Source: Bacteroidales bacterium
Lineage (GTDB): Bacteria; Bacteroidota; Bacteroidia; Bacteroidales; F082
DNA length: 64,000 nt
Assembly: GCA_017539045.1 (NCBI GenBank)
Contig: JAFYHS010000005.1
Span: forward strand, 1 to 64,000
Direction: 5' to 3'
Shown: in pieces, positions 53,214-62,743 of the stretch
Layout: each line of letters begins with the position of its first letter
Position numbering within the stretch: the stretch's first letter is position 1
Notes under the pieces: generated by a model
The model's database searches: none
What the model was told of the DNA's origin: nothing
What the model saw: only the letters and a program-made list of their open reading frames with translations
Translations under genes and position numbers: made by a program

Positions 53214-54580
53214 TGCATTCTCATCAAATCAAGTCCAATGTCGTGGCGGTAGTTGGCGCCCTCAAAATGGATCTTCTCCACCTCGCGATAAGCAATGCCC
53301 CTCGCCTCTTCTATCGAATCGCCATGGGCCGTCACTGCGATGACACGACCGCCAGCCGTGACCACCTTATTATCAGCATCAAATGCCGTGCCAGCATGGA
53401 AGGCGACGACATCTTTCAAGCTGTCTAACCCACTCATTACCATGCCTTTCTTGTAAGCCTCAGGATAGCCACCTGACACCATCATCACCGTCACCGCGGT
53501 CTTGGCGCTCTTGGCATAATGCACCTCGTCAAGGCGCCCGTCGGCACAAGCCATGAGCAGGTCGGCGAAGTCACCCTCGATGCGGGTCATCACGGCCTCG
53601 GTCTCAGGATCGCCCATACGGACGTTGTACTCGATGACGTAAGGATTGCCGCCATCATTCATCAATCCCAAGAAAATGAAGCCCTTATAATCGATACCCT
53701 CAGCTTTCAACCCCTTGAGCGTAGGCTTCACGATGCGTTCCTCTACCCTGTTCAGGAAGTCGGGCGTGCAGAAAGGAACCGGAGAGACGGCACCCATACC
53801 ACCCGTGTTCAGTCCCTGGTCGCCGTCGTCAATGCGCTTGTAGTCCTTGGCTTCGGGCAACAAAACATAATGCTCGCCATCGGTCAGCACAAACACCGAC
53901 ACCTCGATGCCTTTCAGGAACTCCTCGATGACCACGGTGGCCGATGCCGCACCGAATTTGCCGTTGAGCATCTTTCCGAGTTCGTCCTTTGTCTCCTGTA
54001 AGTCATTGAGGATCAGCACGCCTTTGCCTGCTGCAAGACCGTCTGCCTTCAACACGTAAGGGGCTTTCACGCTCTCAAGAAAACGACATCCGGCCTCCAC
54101 GTTGTCCTTGGTGACCTTGAAGCACTTCGCGGTCGGCACGCCGTACTTCTCCATGAAGTCCTTGGCGAAAGCTTTGCTGCCTTCGAGTTGTGCACCACGT
54201 TGGTCGGGACCGATAATCTTCACTCCTTTCAGCTCGGCATCACCTTTGAAGAAATCGACGATGCCGTCCACCAGAGGCTGCTCGGGACCGACCACCACGA
54301 GGTGGATCTCCTGATTCAGGCAAAACTCCTTTACTGCCTTGAAATCAGAGGGCTTAATATTGACATTCGTACCCACTGTTGCTGTGCCAGCATTGCCTGG
54401 AGCGACAAAGACATGCGCACCTTCGCTCTGGGCCAGCTTCCATGCCAAAGCATGTTCGCGGCCACCCGAGCCGAGCACCAAAATATTGCGTTTCACTGCA
54501 GTGATATGCTGTCCTTGAACGGCTTTCCAATCCATGGTGTCTTTTTGGACTTCGCCAGGATACATTACTATTTTTTCCAT
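53210..54580 (-). CDS. purD: Phosphoribosylamine-glycine ligase
   Basis: 456 aa as an ATG frame. The conserved core begins RNILVLGSGGREHALAWKLA at residue 31; the 30 residues before it are outside the family, and a GTG at 54496 (two codons before that block) is a good alternative start. ATP-grasp motifs include VLKADGLAAGKGVLIL, EEFLKGIEVSVFVL and YNVRMGDPETEAVM. It catalyses the second step of purine synthesis, GAR formation from PRA, glycine and ATP. Neighbours on the same strand are a GT4 glycosyltransferase upstream and the DUF6427-like gene downstream. Confidence 0.95.
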   Translation of the reverse strand: MEKIVMYPGEVQKDTMDWKAVQGQHITAVKRNILVLGSGGREHALAWKLAQSEGAHVFVAPGNAGTATVGTNVNIKPSDFKAVKEFCLNQEIHLVVVGPEQPLVDGIVDFFKGDAELKGVKIIGPDQRGAQLEGSKAFAKDFMEKYGVPTAKCFKVTKDNVEAGCRFLESVKAPYVLKADGLAAGKGVLILNDLQETKDELGKMLNGKFGAASATVVIEEFLKGIEVSVFVLTDGEHYVLLPEAKDYKRIDDGDQGLNTGGMGAVSPVPFCTPDFLNRVEERIVKPTLKGLKAEGIDYKGFIFLGLMNDGGNPYVIEYNVRMGDPETEAVMTRIEGDFADLLMACADGRLDEVHYAKSAKTAVTVMMVSGGYPEAYKKGMVMSGLDSLKDVVAFHAGTAFDADNKVVTAGGRVIAVTAHGDSIEEARGIAYREVEKIHFEGANYRHDIGLDLMRMQ

Positions 54581-54583
54581 ATT

Positions 54584-55708
54584 CTATTCTTTTATTGCTT
54601 GCATTAATGATTTCCAGATATCGTCGGCGGCTTTGTCCCATGAGAAGTCTTTGGCACGTTCCCTGCCCTTCTCTATAAGAGACTCACGCACGTTCTCGTC
54701 AAGCATCTCCGTCATGCCTTCGGCAATGGATGCCTCGCTGAACGGGTCGACGAGCAAGGCCGCATCGTCAGCCACTTCAGGCATAGAAGTGACGTTGGAG
54801 GTAATGACAGGCGTGTCGCAACGGAAAGCCTCCAAAATCGGGATGCCGAAGCCCTCGAAATACGAAACATACACCGAGGCAAGTGCCGCCGCCGTAACCA
54901 AGTGCAATTCTTCGGCACTCAGACGGCCCGCAAAGACCACCTCGTCTTTGAAACGCATCTGGCTGTAGGCTTGTTCTATCGGCTTAGACCACCAGCGTTT
55001 CTCTCCCACAATCAGCAACTTGACGTTGGATGGCGTCTGGCTCTTGAACAAGTCGAAAGCCGTGAACAAACGCGCCAGGTTCTTGCGCGGATGCAGCGAG
55101 CCGACAAACATGAAATAAGGGTTACCGTCGGTGTATTTGGCCCTGATCCTCTCCTGTTTCTCGTCGGAGATAGGTGCAAACCTCTCATTCACGCCGTTAT
55201 AGGCCACGTCGATCTTCTCGGGTTCGATGCCATAACAGTCAACGATATCCTGTTTCGAAAACTCCGACACCGTCACGATGCGTTTGGCCTTACGGGCATA
55301 CTTCGGGAAGTATTTCCTATAATGCCACAGATGGATCTTCGGCATGTCCTTGGGAAAATGCTCGAAGTTAAGGTCATGGAACTGAGCCACTTGTGGCACA
55401 TCAGAACGAAGGCTGAGATAGCCATCGGGCGAGAAGAACAGGTCAGGTTGGATCTGCTTCAAGACCTTCTTCACCGAAAACTCAAAGAACCAGATGAAGA
55501 GGAAGGGATGCCGTGCTTGAGGGAACAGCACCACAGGTTTAACGTTGTCGCCAAAGACAAACATAGGGTCGGGCTCGCGGTCGAAGAGGAAATAAAACTC
55601 CACCTCAGGATGGTCTTTCACCATGCGACGCAAGGTCTCATAGGCCACCCAGCCGATGCCTTCCAGCTTGTCCTTCAGCAACAAGCGTGTATTTACAGCG
55701 ATTTTCAT
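54584..55708 (-). CDS. GT4-family glycosyltransferase
   Basis: 374 aa with the GT-B fold. An N-terminal half (MKIAVNTRLLLKDKLEGIGW) is followed by DLFFSPDGYLSLRSDVPQVA and HDLNFEHFP, and a C-terminal half by FVGSLHPRKNLARLF, VFAGRLSAEELHLV and the ExxxxxE block YFEGFGIPILEAF. It transfers a sugar from a nucleotide donor to an envelope or capsule polysaccharide. It is not inside a recognisable capsule cluster; it precedes purD by three bases. Confidence 0.92.
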   Translation of the reverse strand: MKIAVNTRLLLKDKLEGIGWVAYETLRRMVKDHPEVEFYFLFDREPDPMFVFGDNVKPVVLFPQARHPFLFIWFFEFSVKKVLKQIQPDLFFSPDGYLSLRSDVPQVAQFHDLNFEHFPKDMPKIHLWHYRKYFPKYARKAKRIVTVSEFSKQDIVDCYGIEPEKIDVAYNGVNERFAPISDEKQERIRAKYTDGNPYFMFVGSLHPRKNLARLFTAFDLFKSQTPSNVKLLIVGEKRWWSKPIEQAYSQMRFKDEVVFAGRLSAEELHLVTAAALASVYVSYFEGFGIPILEAFRCDTPVITSNVTSMPEVADDAALLVDPFSEASIAEGMTEMLDENVRESLIEKGRERAKDFSWDKAADDIWKSLMQAIKE

Positions 55709-55721
55709 GACAGGAGATCCA

Positions 55722-57152
55722 TCAATAACGATAGATGTCCGACTTAAACGGTCCGTTGACCGGCACGCCGATATAGTCGGCCTGCTTCTGCGTGAGCTTG
55801 GTCAGCTTCACACCGATCTTCTCAAGGTGCAGGCGGGCCACTTCCTCATCCAAATACTTGGGCAGGCAGTAGACGCCCACCTTGTATTGTCCGCGCTTCT
55901 CCCAGAGGTCCATCTGTGCCAAGGTCTGGTTGGTGAACGAGTTGCTCATCACGAAGCTGGCGTGACCCGTGGCGCAACCCAGGTTGACCAGTCGGCCTGA
56001 AGCCAGCAAGAAGATGCAATGCCCATCGTCGAAGACGTACTTGTCGACCTGCGGCTTGATGTTGATCTTCTCCTTCAGGTGCTCAGTCTTCTCGAGGCGG
56101 TCCACTTGGATTTCGTTGTCGAAGTGGCCGATGTTGCATACGATGGCCTGGTCTTTCATCTTTAGGATGTGTTCCAGCGTAATGACGTCGCAGTTGCCCG
56201 TCGTGGTGACGAAGATATTGCCTTCCTTGACGGCCTCCTCCATCGTGGTGACCTCGAAGCCTTCCATGGCGGCTTGCAGGGCGCAGATGGGGTCGATCTC
56301 GGTGACGAGAACGCGGGCGCCATAGCTCTTCATGGAATGAGAGCAGCCCTTACCCACTTCGCCGTAGCCACACACCACGACCACCTTACCGGCAATCATC
56401 ACGTCGGTGGCGCGCTTGATGCCGTCGGCCAGCGACTCACGGCAACCATAGAGGTTGTCGAACTTCGACTTGGTCACGGAGTCGTTCACGTTGATGGCAG
56501 GAACGAGCAACTCGCCGCGCTCGTGCATCTGATAGAGACGGTGCACGCCCGTGGTGGTCTCTTCCGAGACGCCCTTCCAACCAGCCACAACTGTATGCCA
56601 GAAGGTAGGATTCTCTTTATAAGTGGCCTTGATGACGCTCATCAATGCTCTTTCTTCCTCACTGCCCGTGGGTGCGTCAAGGAGTTTGGGGTCGTTCTCG
56701 CAGGCATAGCCCTTGTGGATCAGCAAGGTGGCATCGCCACCGTCGTCCACGATGAGGTCCGGACCTGTGCCGTCGGGGAAGGTGATGGCGCGTTTGGTGC
56801 ACCACCAATAATCCTCCAAGGTCTCGCCTTTCCATGCGAAGACGGAGGTACCCGTCTCGGCGATGGCTGCGGCGGCATGGTCCTGCGTGGAATAGATGTT
56901 GCACGAGCACCAACGCACCGTGGCACCCAACTTGACGAGGGTCTCAATCAAGCAAGCCGTCTGTATGGTCATATGGAGCGAGCCCATGATCTTGGCGCCC
57001 TTCAGCGGCTTCGTGTCGCCGTACTTCTTGCGCAGCGACATCAATCCGGGCATTTCATGTTCCGATACTTCAATTTCCTTGCGTCCCCAGGCGGCCAAAC
57101 CCATGTCAGCCACCAAATAGGGCAATTTGTTGTCTAAAAGTCTGTTATCCAT
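55722..57152 (-). CDS. ahcY: Adenosylhomocysteinase
   Basis: 476 aa, the usual length for the bacterial form with the internal insertion. Motifs seen are [19 protein letters not shown], the NAD loop [32 protein letters not shown] and the C-terminal [15 protein letters not shown]. It hydrolyses S-adenosylhomocysteine to adenosine and homocysteine, restoring methylation potential. A TATATTTG box lies 38 bases upstream. No SAH or SAM riboswitch-like structure is seen in the 125-base gap. Confidence 0.97.
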   Translation of the reverse strand: MDNRLLDNKLPYLVADMGLAAWGRKEIEVSEHEMPGLMSLRKKYGDTKPLKGAKIMGSLHMTIQTACLIETLVKLGATVRWCSCNIYSTQDHAAAAIAETGTSVFAWKGETLEDYWWCTKRAITFPDGTGPDLIVDDGGDATLLIHKGYACENDPKLLDAPTGSEEERALMSVIKATYKENPTFWHTVVAGWKGVSEETTTGVHRLYQMHERGELLVPAINVNDSVTKSKFDNLYGCRESLADGIKRATDVMIAGKVVVVCGYGEVGKGCSHSMKSYGARVLVTEIDPICALQAAMEGFEVTTMEEAVKEGNIFVTTTGNCDVITLEHILKMKDQAIVCNIGHFDNEIQVDRLEKTEHLKEKINIKPQVDKYVFDDGHCIFLLASGRLVNLGCATGHASFVMSNSFTNQTLAQMDLWEKRGQYKVGVYCLPKYLDEEVARLHLEKIGVKLTKLTQKQADYIGVPVNGPFKSDIYRY

Positions 57153-57190
57153 TGAGTTAAGATTTATATTTCTGTGTAGATATGAAAAGG

Positions 57191-57198
57191 CAAATATA
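57191..57198 (-). promoter_or_regulatory. TATATTTG -7 box for ahcY
   Basis: Minus-strand TATATTTG, 38 bases upstream of the ahcY ATG, with a TTTG at 57222-57225 about 23 bases further up (a bit longer than consensus spacing). Confidence 0.55.
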
Positions 57199-57277
57199 CA
57201 ATAATTCTTGCATATCTAACGCAAAAAAGCACACATTTTGCCTATTTGCCTTGATTTACAATTTTTCCCTTCTAAAC

Positions 57278-59209
57278 TCAATACTTGTAATTCACCATCA
57301 CCTCAAAACTCCTACCCGGCATGGCACGCCAGATAACGTTTTGATAGTCTTTGTCGGTGAGGTTGTTGCAGCGCAACTCCAAGCGGAACCTTTTGATTTG
57401 CTTGCCGATGGCGACATGATGCAACACATACGAGGGCAAGTCGTAGGCGAAGAACTCCTGGGCGTTGTAGGATGTGCTGCGTCGCCCTGTCATCTCTATC
57501 GTATAGCTTAGATTCCAAGTATCCCACTGGGTGTTGAGGAAGACATTGGCATGATGACGTGGGATATAGATCAACTGCTTGCCGTTGGTGCCTTGGGCAT
57601 AGGCCTTGTCGCTCTCGTCGGTGGTGACGGTGAAGACGTAGTTGCCCGACAGCGTGACTTTCCAATTTTCCTTAACAAAAGCCGCGTCAATATGGTTCTC
57701 TAGACCACGAGCATATACCTTCGACACATTCTCCGGCACCCAAAAACGGTATGAGGTCGGCATCCATTGTATCCAGTTCTTCACGTTGGAGAAATAGCCT
57801 CCCGTACGCAAGTCAAGCTTGAAGGGGCCTTTCTGCAGACCGTATTTCAAGGCTAAGTCCACCGTACGACCTTTCTCAGGCAACAGGTCGGGATTGCCGC
57901 CTGGATACCAATAGAGGTCGTTCAACGAGGGATTACGATAGTTGTGGCTATAGCCCAAAGTGAAGCTCATCGCTTTGTAGAACGGCAGCTGATAGGAAAA
58001 AGTGGCCGTGGGAAACAGCCCCATCGCCTTGCCGTCGGTCCAGTCGTAACGGGCCGTGAGGTTGAGTTGGGCGCAGTCGAAAGGCTCACCACTGAGGGCA
58101 GCGTAGGCCGAGAGCAGGTTGCGATGCTTCTCCCCTTCATAGTTGTTGCTCCTCACCCTCTCGTTGTCCCATTGCAGCTTGGCTTTCAAGTTCCAACTCT
58201 TGTAGAGATGTTGCTCAAGGTTGGCGATTTGGTGCAAGACAACGGCATGGTTCTCGGAGTTGATAAAGGTGACCGTGTCGTCATTTGAGGGGATGCGTGT
58301 CAACAGGAAATAACGCTGGTTCTCAATAAAAGCAGCCGATTTCAATTGCAGGCTACCCGTCTCCCAATAGGTCTTGAAAGAGACGAAGTTACGCGAGAAA
58401 TTGTCCCTGGTCCACTCTTCCAAGTTGACGTTGAACACATTGGGCATGATGGGCGGCAGGTTACGGTTGTTCCATTGGTTCCAAGAAGCTACCGAAATTA
58501 CACTCTTCCCCAGCAACACACTCATCTCGGGCATCACGCCATAGTCGACGAAATCGGCGTTGCGTTGTTTCATCGTTTGATGCGGGATGGTAGCCAGGTT
58601 CTCGTATTCAAAGTCGTTGTCGGAGGAGTTGCGATAGGCCTTTACCCTAAACGAGAATCGCCTGCCGTAGTTGCCCACCGTAACGAAGCTACCAAGGGTG
58701 TTGAAGCTGCCGTAGGTCTGCTTCAAGTCGAGCAACAACCCGTCACCGAAGTGGTGGGCATTGTCGATGTTGACCGCACCGCCCAAGCCCCCGCTATTAT
58801 TAGAGGTGCCGCTGCCCCAGTTAAGGCTGACGTCATCGGCCAAAAACACGGGGATAGTGCTGAAGTCGACCTGGCCTAAGCTCGGGGCGTTGAGTTGGAA
58901 TCCATTCCAGAGCACCAAGGTATGACTGGCCGTAGTGCCACGAAACGAGGCCGTGGAGGTGCCACCAGGACCATAAGTCTTGATGAAGACAGGGCTATGC
59001 TGAATGAGCAGATCCGAAAGGCTCGAGGTGCTTTTTGACTGCAGCACAAGCGTGTCCAGCTTACGCACCACCAGAGGCTTCAAGGTCTCAACAGTCTCCT
59101 TGTCGCCAATCACCTCGACAGATTGGAGCATAATGGTGTCCTGGGCATGAAGTCGCAACGACATCACACCAGCACAGAAAAGAAAGAGAAATAGGAATTT
59201 ACGTTTCAA
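57278..59209 (-). CDS. TonB-dependent receptor, BtuB-like
   Basis: 643 aa with a signal peptide (FLFLFCAGVMSLRLHAQ). A TonB box-like segment (MLQSVEVIGDKE) precedes the plug (LSDLLIQHSPVFIKTYGPGG, TASFRGTTASHTLVLWNG, GSGTSNNSGGLGGAVNI) and a barrel ending YQNVIWRAMPGRSFEVMVNYKY. The layout is that of BtuB/FepA-type receptors without the SusC N-terminal domain. Vitamin B12 or another metal chelate is a reasonable guess for the ligand but not proven, and no cobalamin riboswitch is seen upstream. Its ATG overlaps the end of the MORN-repeat gene by four bases. Confidence 0.88.
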   Translation of the reverse strand: MKRKFLFLFLFCAGVMSLRLHAQDTIMLQSVEVIGDKETVETLKPLVVRKLDTLVLQSKSTSSLSDLLIQHSPVFIKTYGPGGTSTASFRGTTASHTLVLWNGFQLNAPSLGQVDFSTIPVFLADDVSLNWGSGTSNNSGGLGGAVNIDNAHHFGDGLLLDLKQTYGSFNTLGSFVTVGNYGRRFSFRVKAYRNSSDNDFEYENLATIPHQTMKQRNADFVDYGVMPEMSVLLGKSVISVASWNQWNNRNLPPIMPNVFNVNLEEWTRDNFSRNFVSFKTYWETGSLQLKSAAFIENQRYFLLTRIPSNDDTVTFINSENHAVVLHQIANLEQHLYKSWNLKAKLQWDNERVRSNNYEGEKHRNLLSAYAALSGEPFDCAQLNLTARYDWTDGKAMGLFPTATFSYQLPFYKAMSFTLGYSHNYRNPSLNDLYWYPGGNPDLLPEKGRTVDLALKYGLQKGPFKLDLRTGGYFSNVKNWIQWMPTSYRFWVPENVSKVYARGLENHIDAAFVKENWKVTLSGNYVFTVTTDESDKAYAQGTNGKQLIYIPRHHANVFLNTQWDTWNLSYTIEMTGRRSTSYNAQEFFAYDLPSYVLHHVAIGKQIKRFRLELRCNNLTDKDYQNVIWRAMPGRSFEVMVNYKY

Positions 59210-59880
59210 CGCTTTTTGGTATCCTTTTCTTTATCAACGGGCATCGGCTTCTGTTTCTCGGCATAGGTCTTTTTCTTGCCTTTCAATGCGCCGTCCTTAT
59301 AGGTAGCCTCGCTCTTCATGGAGCCGTCGGGATAGAAGCTCTCCTGCTTGCCATTGAATTGTCCTTTGGTATATTCGATGGTCATTTTCTTTTGGCCACT
59401 CTCGTAGTACCACGTCGTCAGGCCATCGCGCAAGCCATCCTTGTATTCCGACACCTCAAGGTTGCCACCCTTCTCATAGCACAGGATCTGACGACCGTCA
59501 AGTTTGCCGTTCTTGTAAGTGTTCACCTTCGAGAGACGACCACCGCGGAACCACTCGCTGACCTCTCCCTCAAGCACATCATTCTTATACTCAGCCTTTT
59601 TCGTGATGGATCCGGTCTTGTCAATCTCTACAAAAACACCATTCCTCTTGCCATTTTGGTAATTCACAATTTTTTTGGGGAGATAGGTATTGCTCGAAAA
59701 GTATTCAATCCACGTGCCCTCTTTCAAGCCGTTTTTCACCACACCTTCGATAGTGTAATCGTAAGCGGCGGCGGTGAACTTTCCATTGGGAGCCTTTGAC
59801 ACATCAACCGTCTCGATGGTTTGTGCAAACAAAGGCATGGCAAACAAAGCCATTGCAAAGATAATCAAAGATTTACGCAT
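59206..59880 (-). CDS. Exported MORN-repeat protein coupled to the BtuB-like receptor
   Basis: 224 aa with a signal peptide (MRKSLIIFAMALFAMPLFAQ) and about seven MORN-like repeats (GLKEGTWIEYFSSN, NGKRNGVFVEIDKTG, KGQFNGKQESFYPDGS). The C-terminal 25 residues are very rich in Lys. It is related in plan to the protein at 22556. The four-base overlap with the receptor gene implies co-translation; it may be a periplasmic or surface accessory of the receptor. Function unknown. Confidence 0.8.
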   Translation of the reverse strand: MRKSLIIFAMALFAMPLFAQTIETVDVSKAPNGKFTAAAYDYTIEGVVKNGLKEGTWIEYFSSNTYLPKKIVNYQNGKRNGVFVEIDKTGSITKKAEYKNDVLEGEVSEWFRGGRLSKVNTYKNGKLDGRQILCYEKGGNLEVSEYKDGLRDGLTTWYYESGQKKMTIEYTKGQFNGKQESFYPDGSMKSEATYKDGALKGKKKTYAEKQKPMPVDKEKDTKKR

Positions 59881-60002
59881 TTCTTATTTCGTTTTTGATT
59901 GTACAAAATTATAAAATTCACCCCAATAGGCTGCAATTTTCATGCAAATTCTTCAAAATTCGTTTTTTTTTCGCAATTTCGCAGCAACAAAACCTCAATG
60001 CC

Positions 60003-60302
60003 ATGAAAAAGATAGAAGTCAAGAACTTTAAGCTTTACACCACGGCTGTCATCAGCATCGAGTGGAAACAGGAGCTGCTCAACGTCAACCTCGACCTCGC
60101 CATGATGCTGAAGATGATGCATATGGAAGGCCTCACCGAAGCCGACATCGAGCGCTACAGCAAAAACGGTCAGCCCATCCCCTTTAAGAAGGTGACGCTC
60201 ATCCTCTTCCAGGACGACGGCAAGCCCGGACAATACTACACCGACGAATCGTTCGAGGAAGACGATGACCCGACGGTGTTTTATGTGGAGATAAAAGATT
60301 AA
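60003..60302 (+). CDS. Conserved small hypothetical protein
   Basis: 99 aa from the ATG at 60003 (a longer frame from 59895 adds an implausible basic/aromatic leader). No signal peptide or membrane helix is seen. The sequence has hydrophobic strands (KNFKLYTTAVISIEW, FKKVTLILFQDDGKP) and an acidic end (ESFEEDDDPTVFYVEIKD). No family was recognised. The stop codon is inside the terminator hairpin that separates it from the convergent oxidoreductase gene. Confidence 0.65.
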   Translation: MKKIEVKNFKLYTTAVISIEWKQELLNVNLDLAMMLKMMHMEGLTEADIERYSKNGQPIPFKKVTLILFQDDGKPGQYYTDESFEEDDDPTVFYVEIKD

Positions 60303-60333
60303 AATTAGAGCCGCCTGCGGCGGCTCTAATTTT
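60301..60333. terminator. Bidirectional terminator with a 15-bp perfect stem
   Basis: AAAATTAGAGCCGCC and its perfect complement, separated by TGC, overlap the stop codons of both convergent genes. The AT-rich ends give T tracts on both strands. Confidence 0.85.
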
Positions 60334-62602
60334 AATGCAAGCTCTTAATATACTCATCAATCGCCTTGGCGGACTTCTTACCGGCACCCATGGCGAGGAT
60401 GACTGTGGCGGCACCGCTCACCGCATCGCCACCAGCGAAGATGCCGGGACGTGAGGTTGTGCCCACCTCGTCGGCCACGATGCAACCCTTCTTATTCAAG
60501 TCGAGGTTACGGGTCGTGCTACCGATGAGCGGGTTTGGCGAGGTACCGAGAGCCATGATGATCATGTCGACATCGAGGACAAACTCAGAGTCCTTGATCG
60601 GGACGGGGCTTCTACGGCCAGAGGCATCGGGCTCGCCCAGTTCGCATTTCACGCACTTGAAGCCTTTCACCCAGCCATTCTCGTCGCCCAGCACCTCGAC
60701 AGGAGCTGTCAACAGGTCGAAGATGACGCCTTCTTCTTTGGCATGGTGCACCTCCTCCACTCTGGCGGGCAACTCGGCCTCGGAACGACGGTAAACGATA
60801 TGCACCTCAGCACCGAGACGCAAAGCGGTACGCGCGGCATCCATAGCCACGTTGCCGCCGCCGACCACAGCGACTTTCTTACCCACGAAGTTCGGGGTCT
60901 GATAGCCCTCCTTATAGGCGAAGAGCAGATTGTTACGCGTCAGGAACTCATTGGCAGAGACCACACCGCAGAGGTTCTCGCCCGGCACGTTCATCATCAT
61001 CGGGAAACCAGCTCCCGAGCCGACGAAGACAGCCTCAAAGCCTTCGCGTTTCATCAACTCGTCGATGGTGATGGTGCGACCGACGACCACGTCCTTCTCG
61101 AACTTGGCGCCCAGCTTACGCACACTCTCCACTTCCTTCTTCACGACGCTGTCCTTCGGCAGACGGAACGACGGGATGCCATACATCAGCACGCCACCCA
61201 GCTCGTGCAAAGCCTCAAAGATGGTGACGTCGTAACCCATCGAAAGCAGGTCTTTGGCGCAGGTGAGGCCCGATGGACCGCTACCGATGATGGCCACCTT
61301 ATGGCCGTTCGGGATGCTTTGGCTGCTGAAATGCAGGTTGTGCTCGATGGCATAGTCACCGACGAAACGCTCCAGCTTGCCGATGGCGATAGGCTCGAAT
61401 TTCTTGCCCATCACGCAGGCGCCTTCGCACTGGGTCTCCTGCGGGCACACACGGCCGCAGACGGCAGGCAACGCCGAGTCGCAGCTGATGACACCAGCAG
61501 CACCCTCAAAGTCGCCTTGGGCCACGCGGGCGATGAAATCAGGAATATCGACGTTGACAGGGCAATGTGCCACGCACTGCGGACTCTTGCAGTGCAGGCA
61601 GCGCTGGGCCTCCATGATGGCCATGTCGGCCGAATAGCCGAGGCACACCTCGTCGAAGTTATGGGCACGTACCTCAGGTTTCTGTTCCGGACAAGGCACA
61701 CGTTTTTTCTTGTCGAAGCTCTCTTCCGAGATGCCTCCGATATGACACTTGTGGCCTTCGGCTTTCTCCTCGGCCTCAAGTTGCTTGCGCGTCACTACAT
61801 TATTATACATAGCCTGACGTTTCATGGCCTCGTCGAAGTCGACGTCCTTACCCAGGAACTCGGGGCCATCAATGCAGGTGAACTTGGTCTTGCCGCCGAT
61901 GCTCACACGGCAGGCACCGCACATGCCCGTGCCGTCGACCATGATCGAGTTGAGCGACACCGTGCAACGGATACCCAACTCCTCGCAGGTCTTGGTGGCA
62001 AACTTCATCATGATCATAGGACCGATGGCCACGGCTTCGTCATACTGCTTGCCGCTGGCCACCAACTGACGCAACACGTCGGTCACCAAGCCCTTACGGC
62101 CGGTGGAACCGTCGTCGGAGGTGACATACAGGTTACTGACCTCTGCCAGTTCCTTTTCGAAGATGAGCAAGTCCTTGGTGCGCGCACCGATGATGCAGTC
62201 GGCTGTAGCACCATGGTCATTCAACCATTTCACTTGAGGATAAATCGGGGCGATGCCAACACCACCACCGATGAATACGAACGAGCGCTTACGCAGCTCT
62301 TCAGCGGTCATCGTGGCAAACTCAGAAGGCTTGCCCAAGGGGCCGACGATGTCGGCAAAGCGGTCGCCTTCCTTATATAGCGCCATCTTCTTGGTGGATT
62401 CGCCGATGGCCTTGAAGACGATGGTCACCGTCCCCCTGACGCGATGGTAGTCGCTGATGGTCAACGGGATACGCTCTGAGTTCTCCTCCATCTTGACAAT
62501 GAGGAACTGACCCGGCAAGGCCGAATGTGCTATTCTCGGCGCAAATACGTCCATGAGGTAGGTTTCGGCCGCGAAGGTTTCTTTGTGTACGATTTCGAAC
62601 AT
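60332..62602 (-). CDS. Fused NfnA/NfnB-type ferredoxin-NADP oxidoreductase (GltD-like)
   Basis: 756 aa. The first 280 residues are a dihydroorotate dehydrogenase B electron-transfer-like FAD/NAD domain with the terminal Fe-S cysteines in MCGACRVSIGGKTKFTC. The rest is a glutamate-synthase small-chain-like domain: a ferredoxin-like cluster (CLHCKSPQCVAHCPVN, GRVCPQETQCEGAC), an FAD loop (VAIIGSGPSGLTCAKDL), an NADPH loop (VAVVGGGNVAMDAARTAL) and GIFAGGDAVSGAATV at the end. Separate NfnA and NfnB subunits form the electron-bifurcating NADH-dependent ferredoxin:NADP reductase; here both are one chain. It likely balances NADH, NADPH and ferredoxin in anaerobic metabolism. Confidence 0.93.
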   Translation of the reverse strand: MFEIVHKETFAAETYLMDVFAPRIAHSALPGQFLIVKMEENSERIPLTISDYHRVRGTVTIVFKAIGESTKKMALYKEGDRFADIVGPLGKPSEFATMTAEELRKRSFVFIGGGVGIAPIYPQVKWLNDHGATADCIIGARTKDLLIFEKELAEVSNLYVTSDDGSTGRKGLVTDVLRQLVASGKQYDEAVAIGPMIMMKFATKTCEELGIRCTVSLNSIMVDGTGMCGACRVSIGGKTKFTCIDGPEFLGKDVDFDEAMKRQAMYNNVVTRKQLEAEEKAEGHKCHIGGISEESFDKKKRVPCPEQKPEVRAHNFDEVCLGYSADMAIMEAQRCLHCKSPQCVAHCPVNVDIPDFIARVAQGDFEGAAGVISCDSALPAVCGRVCPQETQCEGACVMGKKFEPIAIGKLERFVGDYAIEHNLHFSSQSIPNGHKVAIIGSGPSGLTCAKDLLSMGYDVTIFEALHELGGVLMYGIPSFRLPKDSVVKKEVESVRKLGAKFEKDVVVGRTITIDELMKREGFEAVFVGSGAGFPMMMNVPGENLCGVVSANEFLTRNNLLFAYKEGYQTPNFVGKKVAVVGGGNVAMDAARTALRLGAEVHIVYRRSEAELPARVEEVHHAKEEGVIFDLLTAPVEVLGDENGWVKGFKCVKCELGEPDASGRRSPVPIKDSEFVLDVDMIIMALGTSPNPLIGSTTRNLDLNKKGCIVADEVGTTSRPGIFAGGDAVSGAATVILAMGAGKKSAKAIDEYIKSLH

Positions 62603-62643
62603 AGTGTATGGAATAAGAGTTAGTTTTCAGGTTTTATGCTCCG

Positions 62644-62651
62644 CAAAGATA
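62644..62651 (-). promoter_or_regulatory. TATCTTTG -7 box for the Nfn-type gene
   Basis: Minus-strand TATCTTTG, 41 bases upstream of the ATG at 62602; it fits TAnnTTTG. Confidence 0.55.
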
Positions 62652-62694
62652 GTAATTTTCATAAAAGAAAAGAAAAAACATATTTTTTATAACA

Positions 62695-62726
62695 AAAAAA
62701 GCCCCGAGTTTCCTCGAGGCCTTTTT
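62695..62726 (-). terminator. Terminator after the TPR protein gene
   Basis: A 14-bp stem with two wobble pairs (AAAAAGGCCTCGAG with CTCGGGGCTTTTTT) and a four-base loop, 17 bases past the stop of the TPR gene, ending in T7 on the minus strand. Confidence 0.85.
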
Positions 62727-62743
62727 CTCATTTAAGGTTGGAC

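Noticed and set aside
57153-57277. Possible SAH or SAM riboswitch before ahcY
   Set aside because: Only a simple promoter box is seen; the space to the ATG is about 38 bases and no conserved stem is visible.
59881-60002. Possible cobalamin riboswitch for the BtuB-like receptor operon
   Set aside because: The gap is only about 120 bases, shared with a divergent gene, and shows no B12-box-like sequence.
60743-62380. 545-aa open frame antisense to the Nfn-type gene
   Set aside because: It is His/Asp/Leu-rich shadow coding of a high-GC gene and has no recognisable domain.
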